Assembly (NCBI GenBank): GCA_037389465.1
Contig: JAZARR010000153.1
Span: 4,635,001-4,699,000 of the forward strand
Direction of reading: 5' to 3'
DNA: 64,000 nt
Origin: Baylisascaris procyonis
Taxonomy: Eukaryota; Nematoda; Chromadorea; Rhabditida; Ascarididae
In this document: positions 49,801 to 62,381 of the stretch, piece after piece
Position numbering within the stretch: the first letter of the stretch is position 1
Layout: each line of letters starts with the position of its first letter
The notes under the pieces: model-generated
What the model was told of the DNA's origin: nothing
Database searches by the model: none
The model's input: the letters and a program-made list of their open reading frames with translations, nothing else
Program-made: the position numbers and the translations under genes

Positions 49801-52800
49801 TGTAGTTGGCTATTATGCATTATAACTTCTTTTGTCGACATCAGCAAACCATTTGCGCGCAGAATGTTTCAACTGCATAAATAAACGAGCGCAAAAATGA
49901 ACAGCATACCGGGCCAGCAATAAAAAAGCGAAATGATCCATTGGCATCTTGTTATCGTTCGCCATTTTCCTTGTCACTATACCCGCTTCATATCTTATTG
50001 CATCTTTAAAATTTTTTACAGAAAAATGCATTACAACAAATACTTTGCCATCAAATAGTACAGTGTAAGTAGCTCAAGTAATCGACCAATTTCCCCTTTA
50101 TAACATCAGTTTCTCTAACAGCTTCAACTTGCTATTGCTAGATGGAAAATAATAGAGTTTGTCACATTCGAATGTAGCAACTAATTCTGCATTATTGTTG
50201 ACAGATGCAAAAGACTCTATTCGGTTGCATAACTATAAAGTAAACAAACCCAAACCAATGTGGAAAGGAATCAATGATGAGCTAACAGAAATACCTAAGA
50301 GTGAGCAAAACATCATACCGTTGGTTTCTCGATTAAAAACTGCCTTCGTGTAACACACGGACGACACTCTGTTGAACTTTTGGTATTTCGACTCAGTGAT
50401 GCTCTCCACAAATCGTTGAATTGAGTTGCTAGTGACAACCGCACAATAGGTTCGATGTCGTACGGCTTTCTGAATACTACTAATGGAATAAAATCTCCTA
50501 AATTAGTTGACTGAAGGAGACTCACGAATGCGCGACAGTAATCATCTTAGGTGGTGCAATTGAGAGTCATGCCAGTAATAGATGCAATACACTGATTTAT
50601 CTATATTTGAATGATGAAGTTCGAAGTCGTTCACTTATCACCTCGTTGGCAGTGATCGAGCAATTCAACAATCTGAACTATATTTTGCAATATATTCGTT
50701 TCTTTAAGATAGAGATCGACGCGTTTATTTCGCAATGTGACTGGAGCGAATGAAAAGTAAGAAAAACCAATTAGTTTGGCTGGGCGCATCCGGAATTGGC
50801 TAGGAAATCCTTACTACGGAAATTCGGAACTGCATATTTTTTAGGTGGCGCACGAAGGGAAACCATCTGTGAAACCTAGACAGGTAATTTAAAAGTGCCC
50901 AATCTTACATGCAATCAGATAAGCAACGATTAGGCTATAATGCTCCAAAATTATCAGGCTAAGCCACCTATGCTGGAAAATTATTTCCTTTACTATGTTT
51001 CTACTTTTTGCATTATCGAGTTGTTGCTGGAAACGTGTTGCGGCGTATGTTTCATCCATCATTCTGTGGGCGTTTATGATCCTGCTTCAGCTATTGCGAG
51101 AGACTGTGAAAACGCATCTGGTGCCATTTCTTCTTGCACTCGTTTCCTCTTATTACTAAGCCATAACAATTTTCATGAATGATCCTAGTTGTATACTTGT
51201 GAGAACTCAATGCAGCATCACCATTTCTCAGCTATAGCATGTAAGATGTGGATTATTTGTCTTTATTTGCTGTTGTATTGGATGCGTTATGATTATCAAG
51301 GCTTTAAAATTAAGCGAGGAAAAAATCCATGATTAATTTGAATACGTTTCGTAATTACAAATAGTAAATGAAGAATGAAAATATGCATGCTGTTCGCATA
51401 ACTAGAACAGCTTCAACTTGAGCTGAAAATGAAGCATCAATCACCTCGGTGGCTTTGGCTTTCTCTTTACGAGGGATTTTTTTGCGCAATTCCACATCGC
51501 ATTCCTTCGTTCTCGTTCTACCTGAGTCCGAGGAGCAGCGACAAACAAATAACTTCAGAGGAAGATAATCACTCTCGAGAGTTGCATGAATTGTTTCGTT
51601 ACACTTCTTCGTTTCAACATATCTCTTGGTTGTTTCGTTATACCCGCTCGTTTCAACATACGTCTGAGTTGTTTCCTTACACTCCTTCTTTCGAACATAC
51701 TTCCGGGTTGTTTCGTTACATTCCCTCGTTTTAACATACCTCCGGTTGACCTGTAAACACTGTGCATCAGCAATACTTTATTCCTGTCAACTGCTCAGGA
51801 TTGAACCTCAGCTCAAACCGCACCTCTCTAAGCTTGCTTATGTTCGTCGATTTCTTGCGATCTTTATGTCTTCATACCTTCAATAATTTCTTGCCTATAG
51901 CGCCGACTTGGGGCCATATGCCGAACATCCGAATTTTATGTATATTTCGGTCAATTAACCATCAATGGTTAATATGCCCTAGAGATGCCGCAAAACAAAA
52001 AATGCTCGTTTAACGCTTCTTCACATATTAAAGGTCCGAAGGGATGGTTTTGGCATTTCGGGCGGACGCATACGTCCACGAGAAAACAGCTCGGAAAATT
52101 TGGTTGATGCGATTATCTCGTCACATAGGTGGACAACACCTATTCGCTTATTCCACTTCACCTATGGTTTGTTTAATCGAAAGGCAATCGTGGCAATATT
52201 ATCCTAAGACGATCAGAGGCAATCTATCGACTCGACGAAACCTTTTATAAGATTATGATTTACTGCAATTGCAGCGAACGATCAGATATTTTTACGAACG
52301 TATTTTGCTTTCGAGCTTTCTGAGTAAATTGAAAATTATAAAAGAACTCGCTCAATCATTGCTTAACAACAACCTTCGTCTCGATATAATCACATCCACC
52401 CACAGGCAGAGCCGCATATGAATAATCAATTGGTATGATAGCCGCTCCTGAAAGAAAATAAAACTTTTTCGATAGCTTGATGATTCAGAGGTTAGTATTA
52501 AATCTCTGTGTGAAGCAATAACCAAGCATGTGGATTCAACTAGGCTAACAATGGAGTAACTGGTGTCCACGGCATCAATAATTCGCTAGGACGTAAACAA
52601 AAGTGCCCTTTATACATTGGCATCACATAAATCTTTAAGAATCAGAATGGGCTTAATTTCTTATATTTTCCCTTCTCTAGCCATTGTGTCTTACAGTACA
52701 GATGAATAGAAAGTAGCAGCAGTTTTCGTGAGTGTGCCTCGAATAGTTACGAAAAACTTCATAAAAGAGGAAATTCTACAACCGATTGTAGATATGTCTA

Positions 52801-55639
52801 CTCGGTAAGTAAACCTAATATGCCCAAAACTATAGCAGTGGCAAAAGGTTTCTTTGCGTAATATTTCACCATCTTAGAACCATAGTGATATGTAATTAGG
52901 TAACGTTTTTGGAAATGAGCTGATCGATTAGACTGTTCACTGTTCATGATTTTCGTGACAGTCTAACCGTTTAAAGGAAACTCGCGAGCCTCTCAAAGCG
53001 GGACTCATCTGGAAGGAAATAAATTTACGAGATTATCCATGAACTGCATTTGTACAGATATTACGAAGAAAAGAAACCTTCTAGACAAGAAAACGGTTCC
53101 TTATTAAAAAATAATTACAAACGGTTGTATAATACAAGTAGACGTGTAAGAATAATGGCCGTTCCCACTAGGAACTCACCCGGATAAACGTTGAGCACTT
53201 GGCCATGTGGGACTTCCACACCAATTAAGTCCTTCATGACTTCCTGATTGGCATAATGAACGATACATGAGTGGTTTTCTATCGAGTCCTCGATGAAGAA
53301 TTTATTCGTCAGATGCTGATAGTCGTTGTTATATCGGCAGTTTTTATTTGGCTTATACATGACTCGATTCCTTAAGAACAGCTGAAAATTCCGCTATTGG
53401 ATAACCTTTTAGTGGGAAGTGATGCGCTAAAATCTAAATTTTTTCGTGCTATTTAGTTTTAAAAATAAAAAATTTCAGAGGGAATATCGTTTCATGTATC
53501 CGATTACAATAATCACACTATCGTTTCTCAGATTACACTGTGAGCGATGCAACTTAACAATTGTACTACATCGATCTAAGAACCAAATAACACAACGATA
53601 TGATGTGTTAGGATGTAAAAATATATATATACATATAGAAAACATCATAATCAACGCTATTTGAAAGAACACTGATAATATGACAAACAATAAATACACT
53701 TACATCGACGTTGCAAAATCCTGAAGAGGCGCAACAACATGTCATCACCTCAGTTTTGTCGTTGATCGCGTTATCGTTGAATGGGCACATTGTGTTCAAA
53801 GCTGAAAACAACATTCTCAACATCTCTCGCTCCTCTAAATATCGACTATTTAGGCATCAATGATCCACAAAAATCTATCCACCACATCCACCTTTTTTAT
53901 ATAAGTGCAACTACGCAACCGATTCAAATGTCCTCTATTGCCACAAGCCAAACTACAGATGGCCACCAATTCGAAAAGTGAGTGAAGTGATGGTCATGGG
54001 TACCCGTCTTTGAACAGGTAGGGACAAGAGTATCACTGTAAAGAAATCTCGAATCCTCACAAAAGGTATAAGGATCTGCACGTGCGGATATGAGAAGTTT
54101 CAATGATCGAGAAGATTGTCTTGAGACACCGTGAGGTGGTGTCGACATCTTGAGAACTCAGTAGCGAGTTTAAGTTGCAGTTCAATAGTTGAGCTGGGCA
54201 AAATCAGCACTGCTACTGAAGCTGAAACAACGAAATGTGTTGAAAATTTTGACTCGCGTTAGGTTGCATTAATGTGAATGAAAATCTAGCGTACGCATTG
54301 TCGGAAAACAGGGCTTATGGAGGAACGAAGCAAGGCGCCGGTCCTCATAATATAGGTCATCACATGTGGGGGCGTTTTGTAATATTGGGGGTTCATCATC
54401 GCGGTCGTTATGCAGAAAATGGATTTCTTTACCGTGCCGGTAGATGGTGGACTCACACACCTGAAATTTTCATTCTTGAATTGCTTCGAATTCACTATAG
54501 TACCAAAAAAATCGTTCATCTCATTGATGATTGATCATACACTGCAATCGTAATGCACAGAAACGGTGAACATCAAACCTAAAGAAAGCAACTAATTCAG
54601 ATCAGAGATAACTGAAAATAATTTTAGAATTTACTCAAAACTCATTTCAGAAGTTGAATCGAGACTTTGAAATTTACATATTCGGAAATAATTGCACGCA
54701 GGTTTGAAACCACTTAAGATGAATAAAAGAAGTCGATAGCAGATAACGTTTGATGAAATTGATTGAATGCGAAAACTCAACTCGAATTCCAAACTCGAGA
54801 ATCTGTTACTGAATCCAAAAGACCCAAGCTTAAATAAGTTACCTAATTCCAATTCACCGTGCACTTCGAATGTACAATCCATCACAGTACTCACTCACTA
54901 AAACTCATATCGCTCACTCTATCGTCAAAGATGAAAAACTAGCACAATCCACTTAAAGAGAATGACTTCCTTTATAATAGAAAAACAATGAGGAAATAAT
55001 AATTTTTCTATATGATGGTGCTGATTCATTCGGCGTTTTCCCTCATTTCAGTTGGTTTTGAACTACAGTTGAAGCGGTTTTGTTATCGACGGTAACGAAC
55101 TTACTCTACGCAATTGCTTACTGATGCCACTTTGAACATATTCGTCGTTAAGATAGCGATGATCATTAATCTCCTTCATCTCCATCTTGCGCACCACATT
55201 GATGAGGGTATCATTTTCATGGCCACTTGCCTTTCCTATATCAACTAGACAGCGAATTTCCCAACCCGCCATAGCCACATAGCTCGGCAATATGCCATTC
55301 TGCAGTCGCACTAAAATGCTCTTATCTATTAATGAACTATAATGAACGTTCATCGTTTAATACTGCTTATTGCGGCATCGGTCTTAAGAGGGCTACGATC
55401 AAGTTCTTTGGCTTTGTCCCACCGAGTCATTCCGACCAGTGGCTCATCGGGACGATGGTAGTGCAACTAGTCAGAGTTCTCCTCTTATGTGGAACAACGA
55501 TGAATCGACTCGTCAATATCTGATGGGCAGGAGACCAGCCTAAGCCCTAACCTTCACGCTACCTTATAACTTCAGCTAAACGGAAATGGTAGTGATATGA
55601 AGCGAAATTTATTCGTCATGAATGCTTTGTCGACTAAAA

Positions 55640-55690
<51 letters not shown>

Positions 55691-58600
55691 ACGTGTCGAT
55701 TATTCACATATTTTGATCACGTTCTTTCCACCACCTTTGGATATTCCTTCTTTGTTAAGCCACCCCTCCCCACGCCGCCTCGAGTTATTCTATCGATCCA
55801 ACCTAAATTACAAAGCAAGTCGTACATAAGGGCATACCACCACTAACGACCGCATGTGGCCAGCACGGAAAATCACAGCTCCACTGAACTGTTCCAATTT
55901 TTGGGAATTTTCAGCGAGAAACCAGAGGGAGAACCACAAAGCAGGCCAGCATTGTGTTCCCACAACCTGCCACGCTAGTTACCACTTTTGTTACCAGGAA
56001 ATATAGAGTTCACATGAGGCTCTCTATTAGTAATGCTGCAGCAGTATTCGAAATGATCCATCAGTAAAGAGTAATGCATTGTACGTACTCTGGCACGTTA
56101 TCGGCGCTTTTCCATAGCAGCAGCAAATAAAAAGAAGTTCGTCACCGCGAATGAACGACTTGCACGAGTCGACCGCCTGGAAGGGCAAATCGGACGCGTA
56201 AGGTAGGCTCGTGCCAACAAAGGTTGATGAATAAGACAAAGCACTGTTTCGATCCTTTATGGAAGCCTATTCCCACTCTCTCCTTCTCTCTATTCCCCCT
56301 CCCTCCTCCACCCCCCCTCTCCCCTTCTGGCAAAGATTTCTTGCTCACGGCTCTTTGATAACATTTGCGGTTCGCCAATCCAGGGAAAACTTCTCAGTCG
56401 CTTTTACTGGGCTTTTTTGAGCGAGGCTAAATTTCGGTGCGATAACTACCTAGAAGGACCTTTCTTCAGTTGTAGGGAGATGTTGGTTATGGATTGGTTC
56501 AAAACGGTGATGCTCATGCGGAAGTGCCGAGATATTATATTAAAATGTTAACAATCTGATTCCAAATGAGAATCATATAAATGAGTATATGAAGAGGACA
56601 GGGATAGATACTTAGCAAAAAAAAAAAGAAACTATTGTGAATAAATATTTTTTGTAAAACAGCGACAATCGGAAACAGCAGCAATTGAACATTAGAATAG
56701 GTAGAAAGCAAAGCTCACTGTGGCATTCCTTATATAGTCTTTGCTACAACTATTGAGGCCATAGTGATAAGCAGGAACATTCTCCGATATATCCATGAAG
56801 CTAATTGTTTGTTCGCCGAATTGTGCTGTGATCTCACGGGGGCTTCTCATCATTCTTAGCTGAGAGGAATTAAATAACGGATTGCGCACACCGATCACAG
56901 AAATGCAAGCCCTTTTGTTTAGAAGTGTTGCTGTCTGAAAATACACTGACTTAGCATCACTTATGATATTGGAACACTTATCGATAACAAACATTATATT
57001 TGGCTCAGCAATGATCCTTAACTGTTCTATGCTTTAGGAATCTTTAGCAATTTAAAGTTTGCCCGAGGGCACCGGCAACTAAGCATAGCAATTAATCGCA
57101 TTCGTATTCGGCGCAATTCAACGATCATATTTCGGATAAGGACACACTGCTTCCTTCTCGCTAAACTTTATCGCAGAAATGAGACATGCTGTCATCGAAT
57201 GACCGTCATGATTCATACCTCTACTTAAACGTTAAGAAATTTAATCAAATTTTCATAGTTTAGACGCAAATATATTTTAAAAGATGAATTATAATAATAT
57301 TAGATCGATATTGCACAGTTGATTTGCTTGGCATTTGTTTCTGCTATTTATGCACAGGAATTGGCCAACAGCTTCGACTTCCTTAAGGTGTTGGAAATCC
57401 TTCATGCAGCAGGAATGCCGAAGTGAAGGAAACGTAGGGCGGTGTATTCAGACCCCGTAGTGAAGCATCCTCCTCGACTGGTGCCCGCTTTCAATCTTCC
57501 TGCACATACGAACAGTGCCAAACGGGCCACCATTCTCGTGAAAAACACTCACAGACGTCCATCCTTAACAATGGAGAACCTCTAGGTGGTGACAGCACTT
57601 TCGCAGGGAGACTTGCGGAGGTGGGAAGTAAACGGAGACGAATTTCTGGTGGGAACGCGGTGAGGTCAATCCTGTCAACGCAAAGTAAGAACCACTCTTA
57701 GAGACACGGTTACCACGGAAGGTGACTATTACAAGCCTAAGTAATTTTCCGCTTGAGTTGCTGGTCACTCACTTGCTTCGAATATCGGGCTAAAAACAGC
57801 AGTGTAAATGAATGGGCTTGGAATAGTCTGTTCAGAATGCATCTGCGAAGGGAGAAAGGGGCACTATTTAATAGATCCTCCTCCATTTTACGCTCTTGAC
57901 GACATGAATAGAACAGTCTACAAAGTCCAATACGGTCAGTCTCCAAGCCCAAAGCAGCTGCCAGGTGACAAACATTTTGATGACGAAACATTCAATTCCA
58001 TTCGGTGCATAAGAAGTAACGGACAGGTACAGGTTGAACCAATTTGTCACAGGAAAGTGCACAGGCAACTAACCACTTCGACATCTATTCCATTTCCTCG
58101 AAGACACGCACGCCTCTTTTGGGTTTCGTTCAATTTCTTGGCGATCATGGAATTCATTTCTCTTGTTTCCTTAAAACCTTCTCGTCCTTCAGTCCTCTTT
58201 AAAATAACGCTCCTTAGACTGAAGTCCGATTGAGCGAAGTAAAGGAGCTTTAGCTGAGTAAGCATTCTTTGGGAACCTGCGTCCATTCCTTCCTTACAGA
58301 TCCGACAGCACATGAAAAACACATGGATCCGTATCGTTCCTTCACATTCGCCTCGACACTGAAACAAAAATAAAGAAACTTCATTAAAACGTCAAAGTTC
58401 TCAAAAGTTACCAGAAATAAAGATCTTTTCCTATAGTACAAGACGAAAGCAGAGATTGTTTACTTCATGAAAACGGTTTCCGTAGCAAATATTATCTGCA
58501 CACCACTTGATGACTCACTTCTTCCTCACACACTCGCAGTTTAGGTTCAGTTGTAAATGGGAGTTCTACTTAGTGTCCCAAGTATTTGTCGATGGCGCCT

Positions 58601-60902
58601 TCAAGAGGAATTGTTCCTCCTCAGGTATCCGTGATCTTTGAAAACATTGGGAACCTAGGAATCACCTGTTCACCTCCCTCTACCCCGCCTTCCCCTACCG
58701 TTGCTTTGCAAAGCGCAATTACAAGTACTAAGTTCCTGATAACTAATATCAATAGCAGAACGCTTTATGAATGGCATATTCTCCAATATCTCTCCCTGAT
58801 GCTGCCTTCCTCTTCTTCGAATGTCGGAAACCTGAAAGGCCTGCCACCTCGAGCATCGCTCAATTTCCAGATTGGTTCACCATACCCACAAATATGCGAG
58901 CACAATCAAACTTCATGAATCTATGCAGTTGATCGGTATTTAATGTAGTACTGTTGCACAGGATAGGATGACGCATGTTGTGTACTGTTGTATCTGGGTT
59001 GCGGTTTTTGTGTCGGCTGCGACGACGACAGGTAGATCGAGTGGTAGGCAGAGCTAGTATAAGCACTTTATTGGGAAAATATACAACTGGCTTCCAAGAT
59101 GAAGCAAAGGAGAAGGAAGGCTGAGACGATAGAGATGAACACTGACGGGAGAGCGTGACGTACACTAGAAAAGGACTGCTTCTGACGGGCTGAGAGCCGC
59201 CTTTTATAGGCCTCAGATACCGTTAAAGGCACAAAGACAGACAACGGCATTATGTACGGCCAGTCAACAAGTGCATGTGAAACTGTGATGATTCGCCACT
59301 TAAAAAGTGCAGAGGGATTACTACACTGTTTCATCACAACGGGATATCTTGAGTTGGCTCTTTTGTGCCATACCCAACGTCACACACACAATGAAGTGCA
59401 AAACGAGTACTACGATGCTTCATCACGATCGGATATCTTGAGTTGGCTCTTCGGCGCCATACCCAACATGTACGTCAATCTCTCTTGCACTCTCGCAAGA
59501 AACCAGCCAGTTAGACGCTACTAGTAATGAGAGACGGAAATCCACTTTCAAACAGCGCCACTATGCCTAGCAGACAATCTTACACCACCATCTCATACCG
59601 CCTAATATGTGGTCTCGTGTTCTTTAACAGAAGCATCATTGTGTCCCTCTCTTTTACGACCTTATCCCAAGCCCCAATGCATCAAATTTCAAATCACGGC
59701 ACATTGCTGGACTAACGTTTTTCACTCGCACAACTCCACCGCCGTAAGCAGGCACCGTCAAGCTTCTATAATCGCATGGGTGTATAGCACTCGTTTCCAG
59801 GTCGTTGATTTCAATATTCTCACACATCTTCGACTTGAAATTAACGTCGTTGACGAGAAGCTCCTTGAGATATTTCCTTCCGCATATACCGAGAGCATAA
59901 ATACAGTAGGCCGAATAGTTTCTCGGCCTGAAGTGCACGAATTACGAGAAATATAAACTTCATTATATCTGCAACACATCTAGCAAGATGAGATCGTTCC
60001 GATGATATGGAAGCACAAAAGCGTTCGGGAGGCCGCTTAAAAGACTGTGCTTCCACAACACTTTAATAGTCGTAGTCGTCGTTAATTTCACCTGATTTCG
60101 GGATCGATATGAATTATAATAGGCATTAATTATCACTGATAGCACTTACGTGAACCAGCCGCCGTTAAGTGGACATCGCAGTGGCTTCTCCAGGTTTTTT
60201 TCTCCCTCCAGCAACCTTATTACCTCTTCGTTTCTGCCGACAGAACGAATTTGTGTCACTCCTACCTGCAACCATGCCATACAATAGATGGATAAGGATC
60301 GTTTCGATAACCACTGACAGCTAGGCATGACTGGTGATGGGACCGTGATTAAACACACGTCTCTTGAACTTTAGATGGAATATATCACAAAACGCGCTTC
60401 TAAAAGTTTTATTAAAACGACGAGGCCTAGTTGATTCGAGCTTAAAACATCTCTTCAGAAGATGTAAAGGGAACGAAGATTCCTTCGATGTGATTCCGAA
60501 CAGCTCTTAATTAACTGCGAATCCTATCCCTTTTGACTGAACGCGTTTCATTGGACCCTTAAAGAACCGCATAACACCGAAGTGTCCATCTGAACAATGC
60601 GATTCTACTTCACCTTTCCTCTAAACATTTAGGAGGGGAAGCAATTTCCATTCCAATGTGTCGCCTTCTATGTAAACTCCTTTACTTTCACAGAACTCCA
60701 GTAGAGGGGGACTTCCCTGCGTCCAAAAATGTTATCTGCTGTTGTTTGCCGAGAATTTGGGTACTGAAAAAATCGCCCTCTCAATATATTTGTGAAACTT
60801 GTGGGATTTAAGAATTCTGGGAACCGAATAACACCTACAAATGGATTGTTTCCCACTACTGTTATGGCGCATCTGCTATCATTGCGCCGATATGTGATAT
60901 AA
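46851..60902 (-). CDS. Large cysteine-rich repeat protein, unrecognised family
   Basis: Minus-strand exons in transcription order: 60686-60902, 60150-60265, 59717-59927, 58074-58358, 56719-56934, 56089-56176, 55110-55310, 53704-53801, 53180-53381, 52374-52447, 50635-50740, 50319-50497, 49910-50072, 49228-49396, 48043-48130, 46851-46984 (stop TGA). They encode about 850 residues. Every junction is phase-compatible except 52374 to 50740, where an exon is probably missing. Two motifs recur: Cys plus hydrophobics (RCAITVVG, YCIYALGI, ACISVIGV, RCLVDIGK, SCIVHYAN, YCAVVTSN) and a CC/CCC box (FFMCCRIC, FICCCYGKAPITC, MTCCCASSGFC, AVCFCRKYTNDGVLGC, IVCCCKKC). The cysteine pattern suggests repeated disulfide-bonded extracellular domains, perhaps of three-finger type. 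Several neighbouring genes rather than one are possible. The start is not established. Confidence 0.6.
48131..49227 (-). other. Proposed intron of the cysteine-rich gene
   Basis: About 1.1 kb. A plus-strand open frame near 48404-48576 and an overlapping minus-strand one at 48286-48546 (with VCCGNFLEFYC) are both exon-like but lack a phase-consistent splice partner. Confidence 0.35.
51590..51745 (+). repeat. 39-bp tandem repeat, four copies, in frame
   Basis: Copies begin at 51590, 51629, 51668 and 51707 with the form TTGTTTCGTTACAC...TCGTTTCAACATA. The period is exactly 13 codons, so both strands stay open: plus reads LFRYT.SFQHTS and minus reads MLKRxxVTKQxxx. It lies in a proposed intron of the minus-strand gene. 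Confidence 0.85.
55637..55691. repeat. (AAAT)n microsatellite
   Basis: About 13 copies of AAAT (equally written AAATAAAT). Confidence 0.95.
58976..59468 (-). mobile_element. Probable solo LTR (BEL/Pao-like)
   Basis: Read on the minus strand it starts TGTTGGGTATGGCGCC, has a CCTATAAAAGGCGG promoter box (about 59198-59211), an AATAAA about 130 bases downstream (about 59067-59072), and ends CAGTACACAACA. TG...CA ends, a TATA box and a poly(A) signal are the layout of a retrotransposon LTR. Its upstream part holds two copies of AAGAGCCAACTCAAGATATC about 100 bp apart. CATGT occurs at both edges (58974-58978 and 59467-59471) and may be a target duplication. No internal coding region is present on either side. 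It sits in the intron between exons 59717-59927 and 58074-58358 of the cysteine-rich gene, in the same orientation. Confidence 0.65.
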
Positions 60903-60985
60903 CTGAAAAAATCTTTCAGAATTGCCAAATTGCAAAATTACCTTTGACTTCTGGCGATCCCCATTTGAGAAGATCAACACTATAC

Positions 60986-61006
60986 TCACGACCACTTCGA
61001 TGAGAA
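60986..61006 (-). CDS. Possible tiny 5' exon of the cysteine-rich gene
   Basis: After the acceptor GAAAGTTTTCAG, 21 bases encode SHRSGR and end at a GTATAG donor that is in phase with the exon ending at 60902. A longer version ending at 60942 reads SHRSGREYSVDLLKWGSPEVK but does not join in phase. Weak evidence. Confidence 0.25.
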   Translation of the reverse strand, partial: FSSKWS

Positions 61007-61138
61007 CTGAAAACTTTCACTTCTAATTTGAAAATGCTGAGGATAGGCGGTCGTAAGAGGGAATGGTAGGGAAAACGAATGCATTCAATATAACGGATGA
61101 AAGGGATGATTGAATCTCAAGTGGAAAGTAACAACATA

Positions 61139-61369
61139 TTATTGACCAACAGCGACAATCATCACCAACAAGCAAATCATGCGCAAATCATGCCAAGCGC
61201 TGCTTTGCTTAGTTGATTCGAGAGCCGTCATGTCTGACTTCGGTTGAATCGGTCGACGCCAACGAATCATACCCCATCTCTGGTACCTTTTCTCAGATGT
61301 TTGGTCACAGTCCTGCCTCCAAATTTCTAAGCGATCGCAACGACCGAATTTTCTGCGCAGACAGGATCG
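61139..61369 (-). CDS. Possible 5' exon with a membrane segment
   Basis: The minus-strand acceptor TTTTTGTTGTTTGCAG is followed by an open frame with an Arg/Trp-rich stretch, an ATG at 61231 and the hydrophobic segment MICLLVMIVAVG before a stop at 61139. This would suit the N-terminal anchor or signal of the cysteine-rich protein, but no donor joins it cleanly to the next exon. The plus strand of the same DNA also looks exon-like (61301-61449), so only one reading can be right. Confidence 0.25.
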   Translation of the reverse strand, partial: RSCLRRKFGRCDRLEIWRQDCDQTSEKRYQRWGMIRWRRPIQPKSDMTALESTKQSSAWHDLRMICLLVMIVAVGQ

Positions 61370-61879
61370 CTGCAAACAACAAAAACTGCCGGAAATTCCT
61401 CCCGAATATGGAACGGATGAGCTGTAGCTTTCGAAACATCAACTGCGGTACTCCCTGAGGTTCAGTCAGAAACCGCAGCCAAATCAGATCAACGAATTCG
61501 TCGAAGCATAGCTCTCCTCCAAAGTAACCAAATTCCTCAGCACTTCATTGAGGCGGCACAGAGATATAAGAATGCACCGTGAGACGTCATCGCAGCAGAC
61601 GTAGTCGATTGTTCTACAATCGCAGACCTGCCCAACGGTCCCGATTGAGAGAGGACTGATTGTTGGCCTCAGCGTTGTCTTTATATAGACCAATTTTATG
61701 AAAATTCCTCACAGAAATATGCTTCAAATATTTATTTGTGCATTTTCTTCGCAAATTTTTGTTGAAGGCGCACTATGATGAATACCTTTTCCGCGAGCAT
61801 TTAATGTCTCATTCTTACTGAATGCAAAATACGTATATGCCGTTTTTGCATGCTTTTCCCTTCCTATTGCCACATCCAG

Positions 61880-61954
61880 TTCACTTAAGGATCAACGTTT
61901 CAGCAAGCGCCCACGGTGTTAGGCTTTTCCGGTTGACGTTTACCTCGTTCATAG
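61880..61954 (+). CDS. Candidate exon of an unidentified plus-strand gene
   Basis: A 75-base segment between the acceptor CACATCCAG and the donor GTGAGA reads HLRINVSASAHGVRLFRLTF then TSFI. It joins in phase to the segment starting at 62382, which in that frame ends after IAKNLFKR. No family is recognised. Confidence 0.3.
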
Positions 61955-62381
61955 GTGAGAATGGACTTGAGATTTTTCGCATATGTACTCATAAATTTTG
62001 CGTTCAACTCACAGTGTTATGATAATCTGTAGCATAATTTTTTGAAATATGCATATCGTTAGTCACTGAAAAAGAGCTGCTCGAGTAATTAAACCATTGT
62101 CTGCCCGATGAAACGTAGGTGCTGGTCATTGACAGGGATGTGGGTTTCTGCGAGTCGTTCGGTCAACTGCGATGCATATCGACGGTGAACTTGACGTCGT
62201 ATGGCGACCGATTTTTGCCTAAGAGGAGCTGCAAGTGTTAATTAAGACGGGTGCGCCACCTTGCTTGCTGTTCCCTCGGCTGCTGAGACGCGACAATCGT
62301 CTGAATGGACAACTGCAGACGACGACAGATCCTTACAGAAGTTCCCGGGAAAAGTAGTGCTATTTCTTTTTTGTTTTGCAG

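Noticed and set aside
54274..54534. 86-codon plus-strand ORF with GGTKQGAGPHNIGHHMWG
   Set aside because: No start context or family match; frames on both strands are open, so it is more likely part of an unclassified repeat.
56719..56934. End of a von Willebrand A domain
   Set aside because: RACISVIGVRNPLFNSSQLR looked like a vWA strand, but no MIDAS motif (DxSxS) exists nearby and the same Cys-hydrophobic pattern recurs in other exons of this gene.
57440..57770. Less AT-rich block with short ORFs
   Set aside because: It may be a repeat fragment, but I could find no terminal repeats, duplications or protein motif.
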